Shown piece after piece: positions 17,368 through 26,347 of a stretch of 49,193 nucleotides of DNA. Source of the stretch: an uncultured bacterium (GTDB taxonomy: Bacteria; Verrucomicrobiota; Lentisphaeria; Victivallales; UBA1829); assembly GCA_900548385.1 (NCBI GenBank), contig URKJ01000038.1, forward strand, positions 1 through 49,193. The letters run 5' to 3'. The notes beneath the pieces are model-generated. The model did not search any database. It was not told the DNA's origin and worked only from the letters and a program-made list of their open reading frames with translations. Each line of letters begins with the position of its first letter. Position 1 is the stretch's first letter. Made by a program: the position numbers and the translations under genes.

Positions 17368-20300
17368 TTAAAAATCCAGAGCCGTGGTGTCGCTGGTACG
17401 GAGATCACGGTCGTCTTTCAGTTCATCCTTGTTCGTGCCGGAATAGTTGTACTGATACCCGTTCCCGGTGGACGAGGAGTGATAGCCGGAATAGGAACTG
17501 GTCGCCAGCGTAACGACATTGTCGCGCAGCGTTTCGACCTGGCCGAGGAGATCGGCAATCTCCGCATTCAATTCGCCGACATTGCCGTCCACATACTCTT
17601 TGAGTTCATCTTTCAGATTCGCAAGTTCATCGCGCAACGCCTTTTCCAGATTCACAACCGTCTCCTTGAGACCGTTGATCGCTTCCCCCTGCTGCGCGAT
17701 GGTTTCGCCCTGTTTGGCAACGGTGTTCTGCAATGCCGCCACCAGCTCTTGCAGCTCCTTGATCCATTTGCGGTGCAGAGCCAGTTCTGAGGTGGAGCGC
17801 AGTTCCATCACATAACGGATGTTTTCAAGATCGTTCTGCGCCGCATAGTATTCGGAGGTCAGCGCGGAAAGCTGTTCCTCCAATGCGGAGGTGTCTTTAC
17901 CCTCTTTCCTCGCCTGTTCAACGGCAAGCTGAACTCCGGCAATCTGATTGGCAAGCGAATTGACCGCGGCCTGTTTTTCCTCCTCCTGCTTCGCCAGTTC
18001 CTCATCCGTCATCATGGAGTAGGTCAGACGGTTCTCCAAAGTCTGCATCCGCTCCTGAAGCGCAGTCTGCAAAGCGGAAATCGTCTCCTCCAGAATCGCG
18101 ATCCGGTCGCCGAGCGCATCCTTCAAGGAGTCGCAATAAAGTTTCAGGACCACTTTGAGATTTTCGATCTCAGCAGTATTGGCGGCGTCTCCCGCCTGAA
18201 TTTTTGCGATGATGTCGTCAATCGACAGCTCGCCGACTGCCTTCAGCGCCTCAAGCTGTTTTTCCAATTCCGCGAGTTTCGCCTCCAGTTCCGCATGGGC
18301 ATCGTCGGCATTCTGCCGGTTTCCCGCATCCAATGCGGCGAGTTTGTCCGAATAATCGGAACTGTTGATCGCAGCCTCCACGATGTCGCGCTTGTTCTGC
18401 AGTTCCATCAGTTCCGCCAGAAGCTCGGTCGCGCTCTTGTCCGAAAGTTGGCGAAGCTGACGGTCGATTTCCAGAATCAATTTCTGATAGGAAAGATTCG
18501 TTTCGGAGATTTTGGAGGTCAGTTCCTTCTCCAATGCCGCAATTTGGGCATAGTAGAGATCGGCATTTTCCGGATCGCCGGACAGCTTCTTCTGAAGTTC
18601 AGCGATTTTATCCGCATAACTCCTGTTGAGATTGGCAATCTCATTTCTGCATTCCTGTTCCAGCAACGCCTTCTGCGTGATCAGATCCGTTTTCGTGTCG
18701 CTTTCCAGATCTTCAATCTGACCTTTGACCTTTTCAATCCGCTGCTCGTATTCCTGCAAAATCACTTCCAGCCGCTCATTGAATGCCCCGGAGAGATTAT
18801 CCAGCTGCGCCTGAAGTTCGGCGCGCGTTTCCTCGTCTGCGACAGTCATCTGCTCGCGCAACGCCTCCACATACGCCTCCATAGCGGCTTTCAACTCCGC
18901 ATCCGCATCATCGGATTTCTGATCCAGAGCGGCAAGCCGGGCATCGTAATCGGCCTTCAACTCTGTAATCTGGCGGTCGTAGTTTTCCGTCAGGGCGTCG
19001 ATCTGCTTTTGCAGATCATCGGTTGTTTTCTGCGTCGTTTCCTTGAGATTGGAAATCTGCTGTTCCAGATTTTCCTTGAGGTAGGAGATTTCCGTCTGAT
19101 ACGCATTGGAGAGATTCGCCATCTCGGTTCGCAGAGCCGATGCTTCCGCAGTCAGCGTCTGATTCAGGGAATTGATCCGGTTCTCATAATCCTGCCGCTG
19201 CAGATCAAGCGCGTTGTTCATGGATGTTTCCAGCGAGGAAAGCTTGTTCAGCGTTTCCCGGTCCGCCGCATTCAGATTCGCCTGCATGGTCGCCATCTGC
19301 TCTTCCAGCGACGATTTCGCATTGGCCAAAGCCGTGTCATACTGCGTTTGAAGCGTGGACATCTCCTTGCGGATCGCGGATGCTTCCGTAGAGAGTTCCT
19401 TTTCCAATGCGGAGATTTTGTTTTCATAATCGGCGCGCAGAGCTTCGTCGGCATTGTTCATTTCCCGTTCCAGTGCGGAAATCTGACTCAGAGTCTGCTG
19501 ATCCGCAGCCTCAAGGCGGGCCTGCATGGTCGCCATCTGTTCCTCCAATGACGATTTCGCATTCGCAAGCTCGGTCTCATATCTGGTCTGGAGATTGTTC
19601 ATCTCCGTCCGGATTGCAGACGCTTCCGTGGAGAGTTCTTTTTCCAGTAAGGCAATCTTATTTTCATAGTCGGTGCGCAAGGCGTTGTCCGCACTGTTCA
19701 TCTCCTGCTGCAAAGCAGTGATGCGGTCCAGTGTCCTCTGATCTTCCGCGCTCATTTCGTTACGCAGGGCGGCAAGCTGCTGCTCCAGATTCTCCCGCAG
19801 GGTCGCATCCGCATTCTGATAGGCATTCTGCAGTGCCGCGATATTGTCAGCCAACGCGGAATCCGCCTGTTGGAGCAACGTCTGCAAGGAGGCGAGTTTC
19901 GAGGAATAATCTGCAATCAACGCGGAATCAGCTTCCTTATAACCGCTGGTGACTTCGGCAATTTCCGCCAGCAGATCGGCTTTCAGATTCGAGTTCGCCG
20001 CAACCAGTGCTTCATACTTTTCCGCCAACTCTTTGGACAATGCCGCGATATTGCCGGAATTCTGCGCAATCGCCGTCTGCAGTTCTCCTTTCAACGTCTG
20101 GAACTCGGAAAGCAGATTGGACTGCTGTGTTTGCAATGATCCCAGCTGATTCCGCAATGCGGCAATCTGATTTTCCAGCGAAGTCCGCAGATCCGAAACA
20201 CTGGTTGACATTGCCGCCTGCAGCGCATTGATCTGATTCTGAATCGTTGTCGCCAGCTGGGCATCGGCCGCCTGATATGCCGTCTGAAGCTCGGTGATGT

Positions 20301-21099
20301 AAGACGCGAGCTCGCTGCGGATCGCATCGTCGGAAGCCGAAAGAATCGACTGCATTTCCGAAATGTAAGAAAAGAGCGAGTTGATCAGGGTATAAACGCC
20401 GTCATCCGTACCGGTTGTGATGTTGATGTCGATATTGCTGCCGCCGGAAGAATCGCCGCCGGTCACGGGAGGCGTAACCTCTCCGCCGGAACCTCCGTCA
20501 TCGACTCCGTAAACGACAATATAAGCGGAGGCGATCGTCACGCCGCTGCTTACTTTACTGTTTGCCGGTGTGCCTGCAGATGCTCCCGGCGCTTGCTTGA
20601 TTCCGGGAGAAGCTGGCAGTTTGCCGTTCTGCGCATAGTACAGCATATCGGAAAAGGTCTGCTCTTCCGTATCTGCCCAGTAATTCTGATGAAGAGAATA
20701 CCGCGTCCAGCTTCCGGTGAGGTTTTGTGTCAACGAAACCCGATAACTTCCTTTTTCCAGAGCAGGCAAATTCTTGCTGCTGACCTGATATTCAACACCG
20801 GAAGGTGTCGTCAGCGTATAATTGATCGTTCCATAGGTGGAATTGTTTCTGGTTACATACGCCCAGGTTTGATCAATATATGGATTCGTGTAGGTCGTTT
20901 TATTCGTATTGCTTGAAGTTGCCGTCGCTACAAACTGTCCCTCTTTTCCGGCATACTCCTCCGGAATGACGATGTAGGTGGGATTGGTTCCCGCCGTACC
21001 GGAAACCGTGACGCTGCCGGCGAATGCCAGCCCGCCGGAAGCGATGCAGAATCCCGCCAGCAGTGTTTTGAGTGTGGATTTCAAATTTTGTCGTTTCAT
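17368..21099 (-). CDS. Giant exported coiled-coil protein (1243 aa)
   Basis: This is the longest gene of the transfer operon. A signal peptide (MKRQNLKSTLKTLLAGFCIA, cleaved after AFA) leads into a ~180-residue beta-rich head, then a Gly/Pro/Ser linker near residues 200-225, and about 950 residues of almost unbroken coiled coil. The end is a short Gly/Ser/Tyr-rich tail (SSYSGYHSSSTGNGYQYNYS). The rod contains at least four 80-residue units. No LPxTG, autotransporter barrel or S-layer motif is visible. A filament or adhesin that bridges donor and recipient cells, or a periplasmic ruler for the channel, would both fit. It sits between VirB4 and the glycine-zipper lipoprotein. Confidence 0.85.
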   Translation of the reverse strand: MKRQNLKSTLKTLLAGFCIASGGLAFAGSVTVSGTAGTNPTYIVIPEEYAGKEGQFVATATSSNTNKTTYTNPYIDQTWAYVTRNNSTYGTINYTLTTPSGVEYQVSSKNLPALEKGSYRVSLTQNLTGSWTRYSLHQNYWADTEEQTFSDMLYYAQNGKLPASPGIKQAPGASAGTPANSKVSSGVTIASAYIVVYGVDDGGSGGEVTPPVTGGDSSGGSNIDINITTGTDDGVYTLINSLFSYISEMQSILSASDDAIRSELASYITELQTAYQAADAQLATTIQNQINALQAAMSTSVSDLRTSLENQIAALRNQLGSLQTQQSNLLSEFQTLKGELQTAIAQNSGNIAALSKELAEKYEALVAANSNLKADLLAEIAEVTSGYKEADSALIADYSSKLASLQTLLQQADSALADNIAALQNAYQNADATLRENLEQQLAALRNEMSAEDQRTLDRITALQQEMNSADNALRTDYENKIALLEKELSTEASAIRTEMNNLQTRYETELANAKSSLEEQMATMQARLEAADQQTLSQISALEREMNNADEALRADYENKISALEKELSTEASAIRKEMSTLQTQYDTALANAKSSLEEQMATMQANLNAADRETLNKLSSLETSMNNALDLQRQDYENRINSLNQTLTAEASALRTEMANLSNAYQTEISYLKENLEQQISNLKETTQKTTDDLQKQIDALTENYDRQITELKADYDARLAALDQKSDDADAELKAAMEAYVEALREQMTVADEETRAELQAQLDNLSGAFNERLEVILQEYEQRIEKVKGQIEDLESDTKTDLITQKALLEQECRNEIANLNRSYADKIAELQKKLSGDPENADLYYAQIAALEKELTSKISETNLSYQKLILEIDRQLRQLSDKSATELLAELMELQNKRDIVEAAINSSDYSDKLAALDAGNRQNADDAHAELEAKLAELEKQLEALKAVGELSIDDIIAKIQAGDAANTAEIENLKVVLKLYCDSLKDALGDRIAILEETISALQTALQERMQTLENRLTYSMMTDEELAKQEEEKQAAVNSLANQIAGVQLAVEQARKEGKDTSALEEQLSALTSEYYAAQNDLENIRYVMELRSTSELALHRKWIKELQELVAALQNTVAKQGETIAQQGEAINGLKETVVNLEKALRDELANLKDELKEYVDGNVGELNAEIADLLGQVETLRDNVVTLATSSYSGYHSSSTGNGYQYNYSGTNKDELKDDRDLRTSDTTALDF
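18931..19890 (-). repeat. Four in-frame 240-bp repeats in the coiled-coil gene
   Basis: Units begin (minus strand) at 19890, 19650, 19410 and 19170 and are each 80 codons. The middle two are most alike, sharing EKELSTEASAIR, ANAKSSLEEQMATMQA and a final DYENKI-type motif. The matching DNA words recur at exactly 240-base offsets (compare 19381 and 19621). The flanking units are more diverged, which points to old duplication with recent homogenisation of the centre. Confidence 0.85.
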
Positions 21100-21104
21100 G
21101 TGTT

Positions 21105-24068
21105 TTACTCCTTGTTTGAGTTGAAGGTTTCAAGTTCATGTCGGATTCGTTCAGGAATTTCCGTGGGACGGAATCCCGCATTTTGCAGACTCAGCCGGAT
21201 CAGTTCCTCGTGCAGAACATCCAGGCGGGAGAAATCCCTGCTGTTCAGCATCTCCCGCAGCAGTTTCAGGGCCGGATTGCTGATCTGCTGCCGGTTCTCA
21301 TATTCGATGAGAAGTTCTCCCTCATCCAGTTCCGGATAAAGAATCCGGAGCCGCCGCAACTCCTCTTCCCGTTTGGAAAACGCTTCTCCGCTGGTCGAGG
21401 CAACTGCAATCGTCAGTGGAGAAGCGTAATGCCGGACCACCCCCACCAACGGATATTCCCCGTTGTCGATGTAGTAGAGATACGAAGAATACTTTCGACC
21501 GGGAATATGCTCCGGCGCGGGAAAGTTCATCACGGCATTGGCCGCATCGTCGGACAGCGCGATGAAGCGCCGGAAAAACTCCATATTCCCCTTGTCCTTG
21601 TTCTTCAGAAGATAATACTGCTTGCTCTGTCCCATGATGATGGTCGCCAGATCGGAACCTTCCTTGTCCTGCACCATGAGCTGACCGGCCTCCTGTGTGA
21701 TCGTCCAGCTCCGGCAGTTGCTCTTGCGCAGCTGAGCGTAGGAACGTTTCACAAAGCCGCTTGCTCCTGGAACAGAGGCGATGATTCGCGGCATCTCTTC
21801 ATATAGGAAGAGCTTCAGCAGCTTGCGCGGCATATTGATGATCTGCTGCTGTGCAAGGTTGCTGATCACCATGCCGACCATCGCCCGGATGTTCTGCGAC
21901 ACGTTTGCCATCTTGCCGATTTCAAAATGCAGCAGCCGCGCTCCGAGATTGATGTTGGTCACGCCGTCGAAAAGAGCGCCGCGTCCGGATTCCACCGCAT
22001 ACTGCGCCAGCCGTGTGGCGATCCGGTTGGTATCCTCCCGGCGATGCGTCGGATCGGGCGTCGAACGGATCATTTCCACCAGCTGAGAGTGATACGGCAT
22101 ATCCTCCGGTCTCATATAGGCGTAAGAAATATCTCTGAGCAGAGAACCATTCTCCACGATACATTCCGTGATTTTTCCACTCGGAATAGCATAATAATAG
22201 TTCTGAATCTGCTGTTCGGGAACAGTGAGACTCTCCGGTGATTTGGCAAGCGCTTCTTTCAATGCCGCGTAACAGTCGAACTGCGTATTGCTTCCCGCAG
22301 GCTGCTGCGGAAGCATCCATTCCATCGTCAGGGCAATCCGGGCGATTTCGCTCCGCAGTTCCGTATGGTGGTTCCACCACTCCTGCCACGAGGCATCATA
22401 AAGACGGATCACATAATGCGACAAGATCGCCGCCCGGTCCTGAATGATTTCATCGTCCTGCGACTGGCCGCACATCACCGTTGCGAAATTCGTTGCAAAA
22501 TCCGTCTGATTGGCAGTGAGCGGAGAACCGCAGGTGTCGAAATAATTCAGCGTCAGATTGCTGTTGAGGTCGATTTCGATATACTCTCCGCCGACGATCC
22601 GGGTGAACATCAGGTAGGATGCACCTTCCTCAATGATCACAACCTTGCTGTAAAACGGATATGTTTGCAGCAGTTCTCCGAGCGTATTGACCGATTTTCC
22701 GGAACCTGTCTGTCCGAACGTGGCGGCGTGCTGCGGAGAGCCGCCGTAAAATCCGTTGACACAAACAAGATTATGGTGATCGCCCTGAAAAATCGCCTGA
22801 AAATCGTCTTCGCAGCCAACGAACGTCGAATTGAACGGAATCATCGCCGCAAAGGACCGGTGCAGCGTAAACAGCGGGTCCCATTTTCTGTAGTAGAGAT
22901 TGCCGGGAAGCGTTTTCAGAAACTGCGCTTCCACTTGCACCGTCAGATCGTGCATCATTATGCCGCATTGCAGATTGGTCGCCACCAGCCGAAGCTGTTC
23001 CGTCTCCTGCTGAAGTTCCTCCAGATTCCGGTTCCAGACATGGATCAGATATTCCGCCTCAAACGGCACATCTTCTCCCGCACCCATCCGATAGATCATT
23101 TTCCCGAACGCATCGACTTCGGAACGGTAGGCAATCGCCGAGGGATCGGCTTCCAGATCACGCTGCGCTGAAGCCTGGCGCGATTCCAGCTTCTCGATGG
23201 TCTTGGCCTTGTTCAGCGGACGCAGATTGATCGTGACCGAAAAATTCGTCACGTTTGTCTCCAGCAGGACATTGCCGTAAAACGGCGTCAGGTCGAAGCC
23301 CGGAAGCTGCCGCATGACCAGAATGTTGTGATACATTCCATCACCGTACATCCCGTAATGCCGTTCGGAAGCGGTCTCCCGTTCCCGGTCCTGCTCCGCA
23401 TGATCCTGACCGCTGAACTCGTTTTGGCAAACATCGCTGAAATTCGGACTGAAAATCTTCCCGTAATCAATCTCTTCCGCCGCAAGCGACTTGTTCACCG
23501 CGCCGAAAAATTCGGCGAACAGTTCAAGTGCCGTAAGTTTGTGAATCGGAAAGCTGAACGCGCTTTTCAAAAGCAGATATTCCGACTCGAAACAGGCGGA
23601 AACCCGTTCCTTGAACAGTTGCATCGCCTGTTCCGACTCCACATTCAGTGCTCCGGAAATGAAATCCTTTGCCGGACGCGAAATGTAAACAGTCAGATGC
23701 TCCCGCCAGAGTTCATGAGCCTCCATCTGACGCCGAAGTTCGGTGGCGATTTGCTTTCTGAACTCACGACAGAACGGCACATCCGCCAAACGCTCCGTAT
23801 CGGATTCGTATTTTTCCAGAATCTTCCGGTAATTCGAGTCCTTGGTATAGCGGAACTGAAGCCGCTTTGAAGCATCGAACCGCGACAGATACGATTGCAG
23901 GTGCGTATACAGCTCATTCTTCTGCGGCCAGCCGGCGTTGGAGAGATTCGGTACATCCAGCCGGAAGCCTTTGGCGATATATCCGGCTGCGTTCAGTTCG
24001 CCGTAGACGAAGAACGCATTTTCCGGCGGATCGGTTTCAATGATATAGCCATTCGGATAACGGATCAT
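21105..24068 (-). CDS. virB4: VirB4/TrbE-like transfer ATPase
   Basis: A 987-residue ATPase that powers assembly and substrate movement in the type IV secretion system. Walker A FGQTGSGKSVNTL lies at about residue 451-463; a Walker B-like LKLFLYEEMPRI near 756 has Glu-Glu in place of the common Asp-Glu. A later MGQSKQYYLLKN is a family-typical Gln motif. The N-terminal ~400 residues match the VirB4 N domain in size only. The length is slightly above the usual ~800-900. It overlaps the VirB3-like gene by four bases. No separate VirB11 ATPase is encoded in the window, so this may be the only assembly ATPase. Confidence 0.92.
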   Translation of the reverse strand: MIRYPNGYIIETDPPENAFFVYGELNAAGYIAKGFRLDVPNLSNAGWPQKNELYTHLQSYLSRFDASKRLQFRYTKDSNYRKILEKYESDTERLADVPFCREFRKQIATELRRQMEAHELWREHLTVYISRPAKDFISGALNVESEQAMQLFKERVSACFESEYLLLKSAFSFPIHKLTALELFAEFFGAVNKSLAAEEIDYGKIFSPNFSDVCQNEFSGQDHAEQDRERETASERHYGMYGDGMYHNILVMRQLPGFDLTPFYGNVLLETNVTNFSVTINLRPLNKAKTIEKLESRQASAQRDLEADPSAIAYRSEVDAFGKMIYRMGAGEDVPFEAEYLIHVWNRNLEELQQETEQLRLVATNLQCGIMMHDLTVQVEAQFLKTLPGNLYYRKWDPLFTLHRSFAAMIPFNSTFVGCEDDFQAIFQGDHHNLVCVNGFYGGSPQHAATFGQTGSGKSVNTLGELLQTYPFYSKVVIIEEGASYLMFTRIVGGEYIEIDLNSNLTLNYFDTCGSPLTANQTDFATNFATVMCGQSQDDEIIQDRAAILSHYVIRLYDASWQEWWNHHTELRSEIARIALTMEWMLPQQPAGSNTQFDCYAALKEALAKSPESLTVPEQQIQNYYYAIPSGKITECIVENGSLLRDISYAYMRPEDMPYHSQLVEMIRSTPDPTHRREDTNRIATRLAQYAVESGRGALFDGVTNINLGARLLHFEIGKMANVSQNIRAMVGMVISNLAQQQIINMPRKLLKLFLYEEMPRIIASVPGASGFVKRSYAQLRKSNCRSWTITQEAGQLMVQDKEGSDLATIIMGQSKQYYLLKNKDKGNMEFFRRFIALSDDAANAVMNFPAPEHIPGRKYSSYLYYIDNGEYPLVGVVRHYASPLTIAVASTSGEAFSKREEELRRLRILYPELDEGELLIEYENRQQISNPALKLLREMLNSRDFSRLDVLHEELIRLSLQNAGFRPTEIPERIRHELETFNSNKE

Positions 24069-24406
24069 TTTACCCTCGCTTTCAGGCGGATTGTCTTTCG
24101 GGTGTCAAGCCGCAGAGCCGTTCCGAACAGGCTGTTGAGCCAGTAGTCGAAATAGTAGCGCGGCTTCTCCCGGACGAATCGGAAATAGAACCAGACGGAT
24201 ACCGCCAATGGAATCCATGATACGGCGACGGCCAGTATTGCCGAGACATCCATCAAAGCGAAAAACAGGAAAACCGCTCCGATGATGCCGCCGAAAATGA
24301 TGTAGATCGCATCGCCGCGCACTTTCAGATTCCGCGACAGACGGAACTGCGATGCCGGTATCTGCGCCGGATTCCGGGGAATGGCAAGAGGTGCTTCTTC
24401 CGTCAT
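24065..24406 (-). CDS. VirB3-like membrane protein
   Basis: A 113-residue protein with two adjacent membrane helices (AIYIIFGGIIGAVFLFFALM and AVAVSWIPLAVSVWFYFRF) followed by a basic tail that includes YFDYWLNSLFGT. Size, topology and the position directly before VirB4 fit VirB3/TrbD. I start at MTEEAPLAI (24406), preceded by GAGG and 7 bases after the previous stop; the longer frame to 24433 overlaps that gene. It is expected to anchor VirB4 at the inner membrane. Confidence 0.82.
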   Translation of the reverse strand: MTEEAPLAIPRNPAQIPASQFRLSRNLKVRGDAIYIIFGGIIGAVFLFFALMDVSAILAVAVSWIPLAVSVWFYFRFVREKPRYYFDYWLNSLFGTALRLDTRKTIRLKARVK

Positions 24407-24413
24407 ATCAGCC

Positions 24414-24830
24414 TCACAGTCCGCTGGAAGCATTCAGCGAAATGCCGAGCGTTTTGTTATAAATGTACAGCACAATCGCGGACAGTACCGGAATCAGGAT
24501 CGTCCCGATCAGTTGCGCTTTCGCGTTTGCCGCATCGTTCTTAAATGCGAATCCGGTCGAAATCCCCATGATCAGCGTAAAGATCAGACCTATGGCCATG
24601 ATGATCCACTGCACATAGCCGAGGCCCGAAGAAGCGTCGATGCCGGTGTTGACCGCCCAGGCCCGGCACATGGTGGCATAGGTCGCCAGAAAACCGGCCA
24701 GCTTTTTGGATTTCAACAGCGGATACAGCGGTTCAAACCCGTCCTGAGTAAACGGCATTTGCAGCAGGTTCACAAGTCCGCAGAGTTTGTTGGCAAGGAT
24801 TGCCTGCATTCTGAGAAGTTGCATTTTCAT
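24414..24830 (-). CDS. VirB2/TrbC-like pilin candidate
   Basis: A 138-residue protein, first gene of the transfer operon. After a ~70-residue polar N-terminus come two hydrophobic segments (WIIMAIGLIFTLIMGIS and LIGTILIPVLSAIVLYI) linked by a short polar loop, the hairpin topology of VirB2 pilins. The N-terminus shows no normal signal peptide, so processing would differ from classical VirB2. The start MKMQLLRMQ is chosen because AAAGGA precedes it; an upstream ATG lacks one. The pilin identity rests on topology and order (before VirB3-VirB4), not on sequence motifs. Confidence 0.65.
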   Translation of the reverse strand: MKMQLLRMQAILANKLCGLVNLLQMPFTQDGFEPLYPLLKSKKLAGFLATYATMCRAWAVNTGIDASSGLGYVQWIIMAIGLIFTLIMGISTGFAFKNDAANAKAQLIGTILIPVLSAIVLYIYNKTLGISLNASSGL

Positions 24831-24932
24831 GATGATGTCCTTTCTGATTTTGAATTGTTCTGCGACCATCGCCGACATCATCTAAAATACGCCGGAAATA
24901 CGCTCTTTCAATAGCGGATTCAAAGCTGTAAT

Positions 24933-24969
24933 ATGTTGATTATAAATATGTTGCATCAACATAAAACAA
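24933..24969 (-). promoter_or_regulatory. Candidate promoter and operator of the transfer operon
   Basis: On the minus strand a perfect TATAAT (24944-24939) lies 19 bases from a TTGTTT -35-like hexamer (24969-24964). The -10 is enclosed by an 8-bp dyad, ATGTTGAT at 24933-24940 and ATCAACAT at 24955-24962. A regulator bound to the dyad would block this promoter. The spacer is long for a sigma-70 promoter, so the -35 assignment is weak. The XRE-type gene at 25390 is the obvious candidate for the binding protein. Confidence 0.45.
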
Positions 24970-25389
24970 CATTGAAGGAGGTGAATGTTGGTTGCCGTGT
25001 TGGTTCGTCTGTTTCAAGCTCAAGCCAGCAAAAACTACTGATATTGAGCTTATTCAGACGTTGCCCAAAAAACAAATTGTGGTTTTCTCCCGGTCAAAAA
25101 ATTCCTGATTGATTTTTATGCAAAATTGAGCGGAGATGACACAACAAAAAAATCGAAAAAATTTTGTTGCCATGATTTTTGGGGAATTTTCTGCCAATAA
25201 ACAGGTTAAAACTATTGAAAAAGTTTTTTCTTTATAATACAGTGTCCTTGGAGAAGAATAATCTCTTTGCATAAGGCTACAGAGGAAGGAAGCATATGAT
25301 GTCTGATCATTCCTGTTGTTAAAACTATACTGCAAACAGTTCGTGGAACTCGGAGCCCCGGCATGATGGCTCTTGAAAGGAGTTCTGTC
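24970..25389. other. Control region without a recognised gene
   Basis: This A+T-rich stretch lies between the divergent transfer operon and the XRE gene. It holds a perfect-looking Shine-Dalgarno (AAGGAGGTGA) followed closely by an 18-codon frame at 24985-25041, a TATAAT at 25233-25238 with no good -35 (TTGAAA is only 12 bases upstream), and a second tiny frame (MMSDHSCC, 25296-25322) after GGAAGG. Any of these could be a leader peptide or promoter of the XRE gene; none is certain. Confidence 0.4.
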
Positions 25390-25800
25390 ATGCAGGATAT
25401 AGCAATCGCTATCGGTGAAAGGATACACGAGCTGATTATTCTCGAAATTCAGAGAAGGTGCAGGGAGGTGATGGAACAGCAGAAACAAATCAAACGTCGG
25501 TTGACGGTTCTGGAAAACTCTTTTCCTGTCAGAAAAGAACTTCCCGTCAACTTCAACCAATCTCATCAAACCAGAATGAAAGGGGCCAATATCATAATGA
25601 TCCGCAAGCGCCTGCAGTTGTCTCAGGCTGTTTTTGCTCGACTGCTCAACGTCGACAGGGCGAATCTTTGCAAATGGGAGCATGACAAAGTTGTTCCATC
25701 TCCTATGACTGTTGCAAAAATCGCAGCCTATCGCAATCTGGGGAAAAAAGCGTTGCGGAAAAAACTTCAGGAGCTTGAAGTGAAAATGTGGGACAATTGA
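25390..25800 (+). CDS. XRE-family helix-turn-helix regulator
   Basis: A 136-residue DNA-binding protein. The N-terminal half is helical and charged. The C-terminal half is a helix-turn-helix of the XRE/HigA type: MIRKRLQLSQAVFARLLNV, then ANLCKWEHDKVVPSP, the usual 'W-E-x-x-x-x-x-P' turn. I chose MQDIAIAIG as start because AAAGGAG lies 7 bases before it; the ATGs nine and eight codons upstream lack a site. It is transcribed away from the transfer operon across a shared control region with an operator-like dyad, so a repressor role for transfer is likely (inference). Confidence 0.85.
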   Translation: MQDIAIAIGERIHELIILEIQRRCREVMEQQKQIKRRLTVLENSFPVRKELPVNFNQSHQTRMKGANIIMIRKRLQLSQAVFARLLNVDRANLCKWEHDKVVPSPMTVAKIAAYRNLGKKALRKKLQELEVKMWDN

Positions 25801-26062
25801 GTTCATAACAACCAGTAATCATTCACTGGAGCTTTCATGTCGGGGATATATGAAACTGAATTGTCACCACTTCCTTTGAGTCGGTTCTGTCGTCATATCC
25901 GCCAGATTATTTTGAAATGTCCGGCGGATCATCAAAAAATCTGTCAATAGCTCACTGTCAGGGCTTGAAATTACCGGCAATTCGTTGTAAATATATTGGT
26001 GTCGAATCGCATGACATGCGATTGTTCTTTAAGTTGCAAAAAGCAAAAGAAGGAGCACCATT
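25801..26062. other. Intergenic region with two hairpins
   Basis: There is no gene here. One dyad is ATCCGCC 25897-25903 with GGCGGAT 25923-25929. A second is a tight hairpin, ATCGCAT 26006-26012 and ATGCGAT 26016-26022 with loop GAC, followed by TGTTCTTT, which could be a weak terminator. TTGAAA (about 25968) followed 17 bases later by TAAATA is a poor promoter candidate for the small gene at 26063. Confidence 0.4.
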
Positions 26063-26221
26063 ATGTCGACCAGGCAAAAACTGAACAGAAAAATTGCCAA
26101 ACAGATTCGCAAGGAAATCGCCGAAGCAATTCATGCTTCCGCAGAAAGAATCGCTGAAATCAGAAAAAACAGTTCTCCAAACCGGCAGATGGAACCCCTC
26201 ATATCCATTCCCGGTAAATAA
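26063..26221 (+). CDS. Small basic protein (52 aa)
   Basis: A 52-residue frame starting MSTRQKLNRKIAKQIRKEI, preceded by AAGGAG at good spacing. The first 35 residues predict an amphipathic, strongly basic helix (IAKQIRKEIAEAIHASAERI) and the end is short and polar. It opens the plus-strand array and is followed by two terminator-like hairpins, so it is probably a separate short transcript. No family is recognised; a small DNA- or RNA-binding or regulatory peptide is possible. Confidence 0.65.
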   Translation: MSTRQKLNRKIAKQIRKEIAEAIHASAERIAEIRKNSSPNRQMEPLISIPGK

Positions 26222-26248
26222 TTCTCCAATCTGAAATAAGAATGACTT

Positions 26249-26277
26249 CCCCCGATGGAACAGAACTTCCACGGGGG
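26249..26277 (+). terminator. Hairpin after small basic gene
   Basis: CCCCCG (26249-26254), an unpaired A, and TGGAA pair with TTCCA and CGGGGG (to 26277) around a CAGAAC loop. The stem is followed by ATTTT. This is a strong intrinsic-terminator shape with a short T-tract. Confidence 0.65.
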
Positions 26278-26303
26278 ATTTTCGTATTATCCTATTTATC
26301 TGC

Positions 26304-26325
26304 AAGCCGGGTTGACGCCCGGCTT
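26304..26325 (+). terminator. Second terminator hairpin
   Basis: AAGCCGGG (26304-26311) pairs with CCCGGCTT (26318-26325) around a six-base loop, followed by TTCTT. Together with the hairpin at 26249 it isolates the small basic gene from the next block. Confidence 0.65.
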
Positions 26326-26347
26326 TTCTTCAGGCAGTAGAAAAAGA

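Noticed and set aside
18295..19551. Plus-strand 418-residue frame
   Set aside because: It is a shadow of the coiled-coil gene; the repeat structure of that gene leaves long open frames on the other strand.
25054..25806. Minus-strand 250-residue open frame opposite the XRE gene
   Set aside because: It is the complement of the XRE gene plus A+T-rich control sequence; it has no ribosome site and the plus-strand frame has a clear helix-turn-helix.
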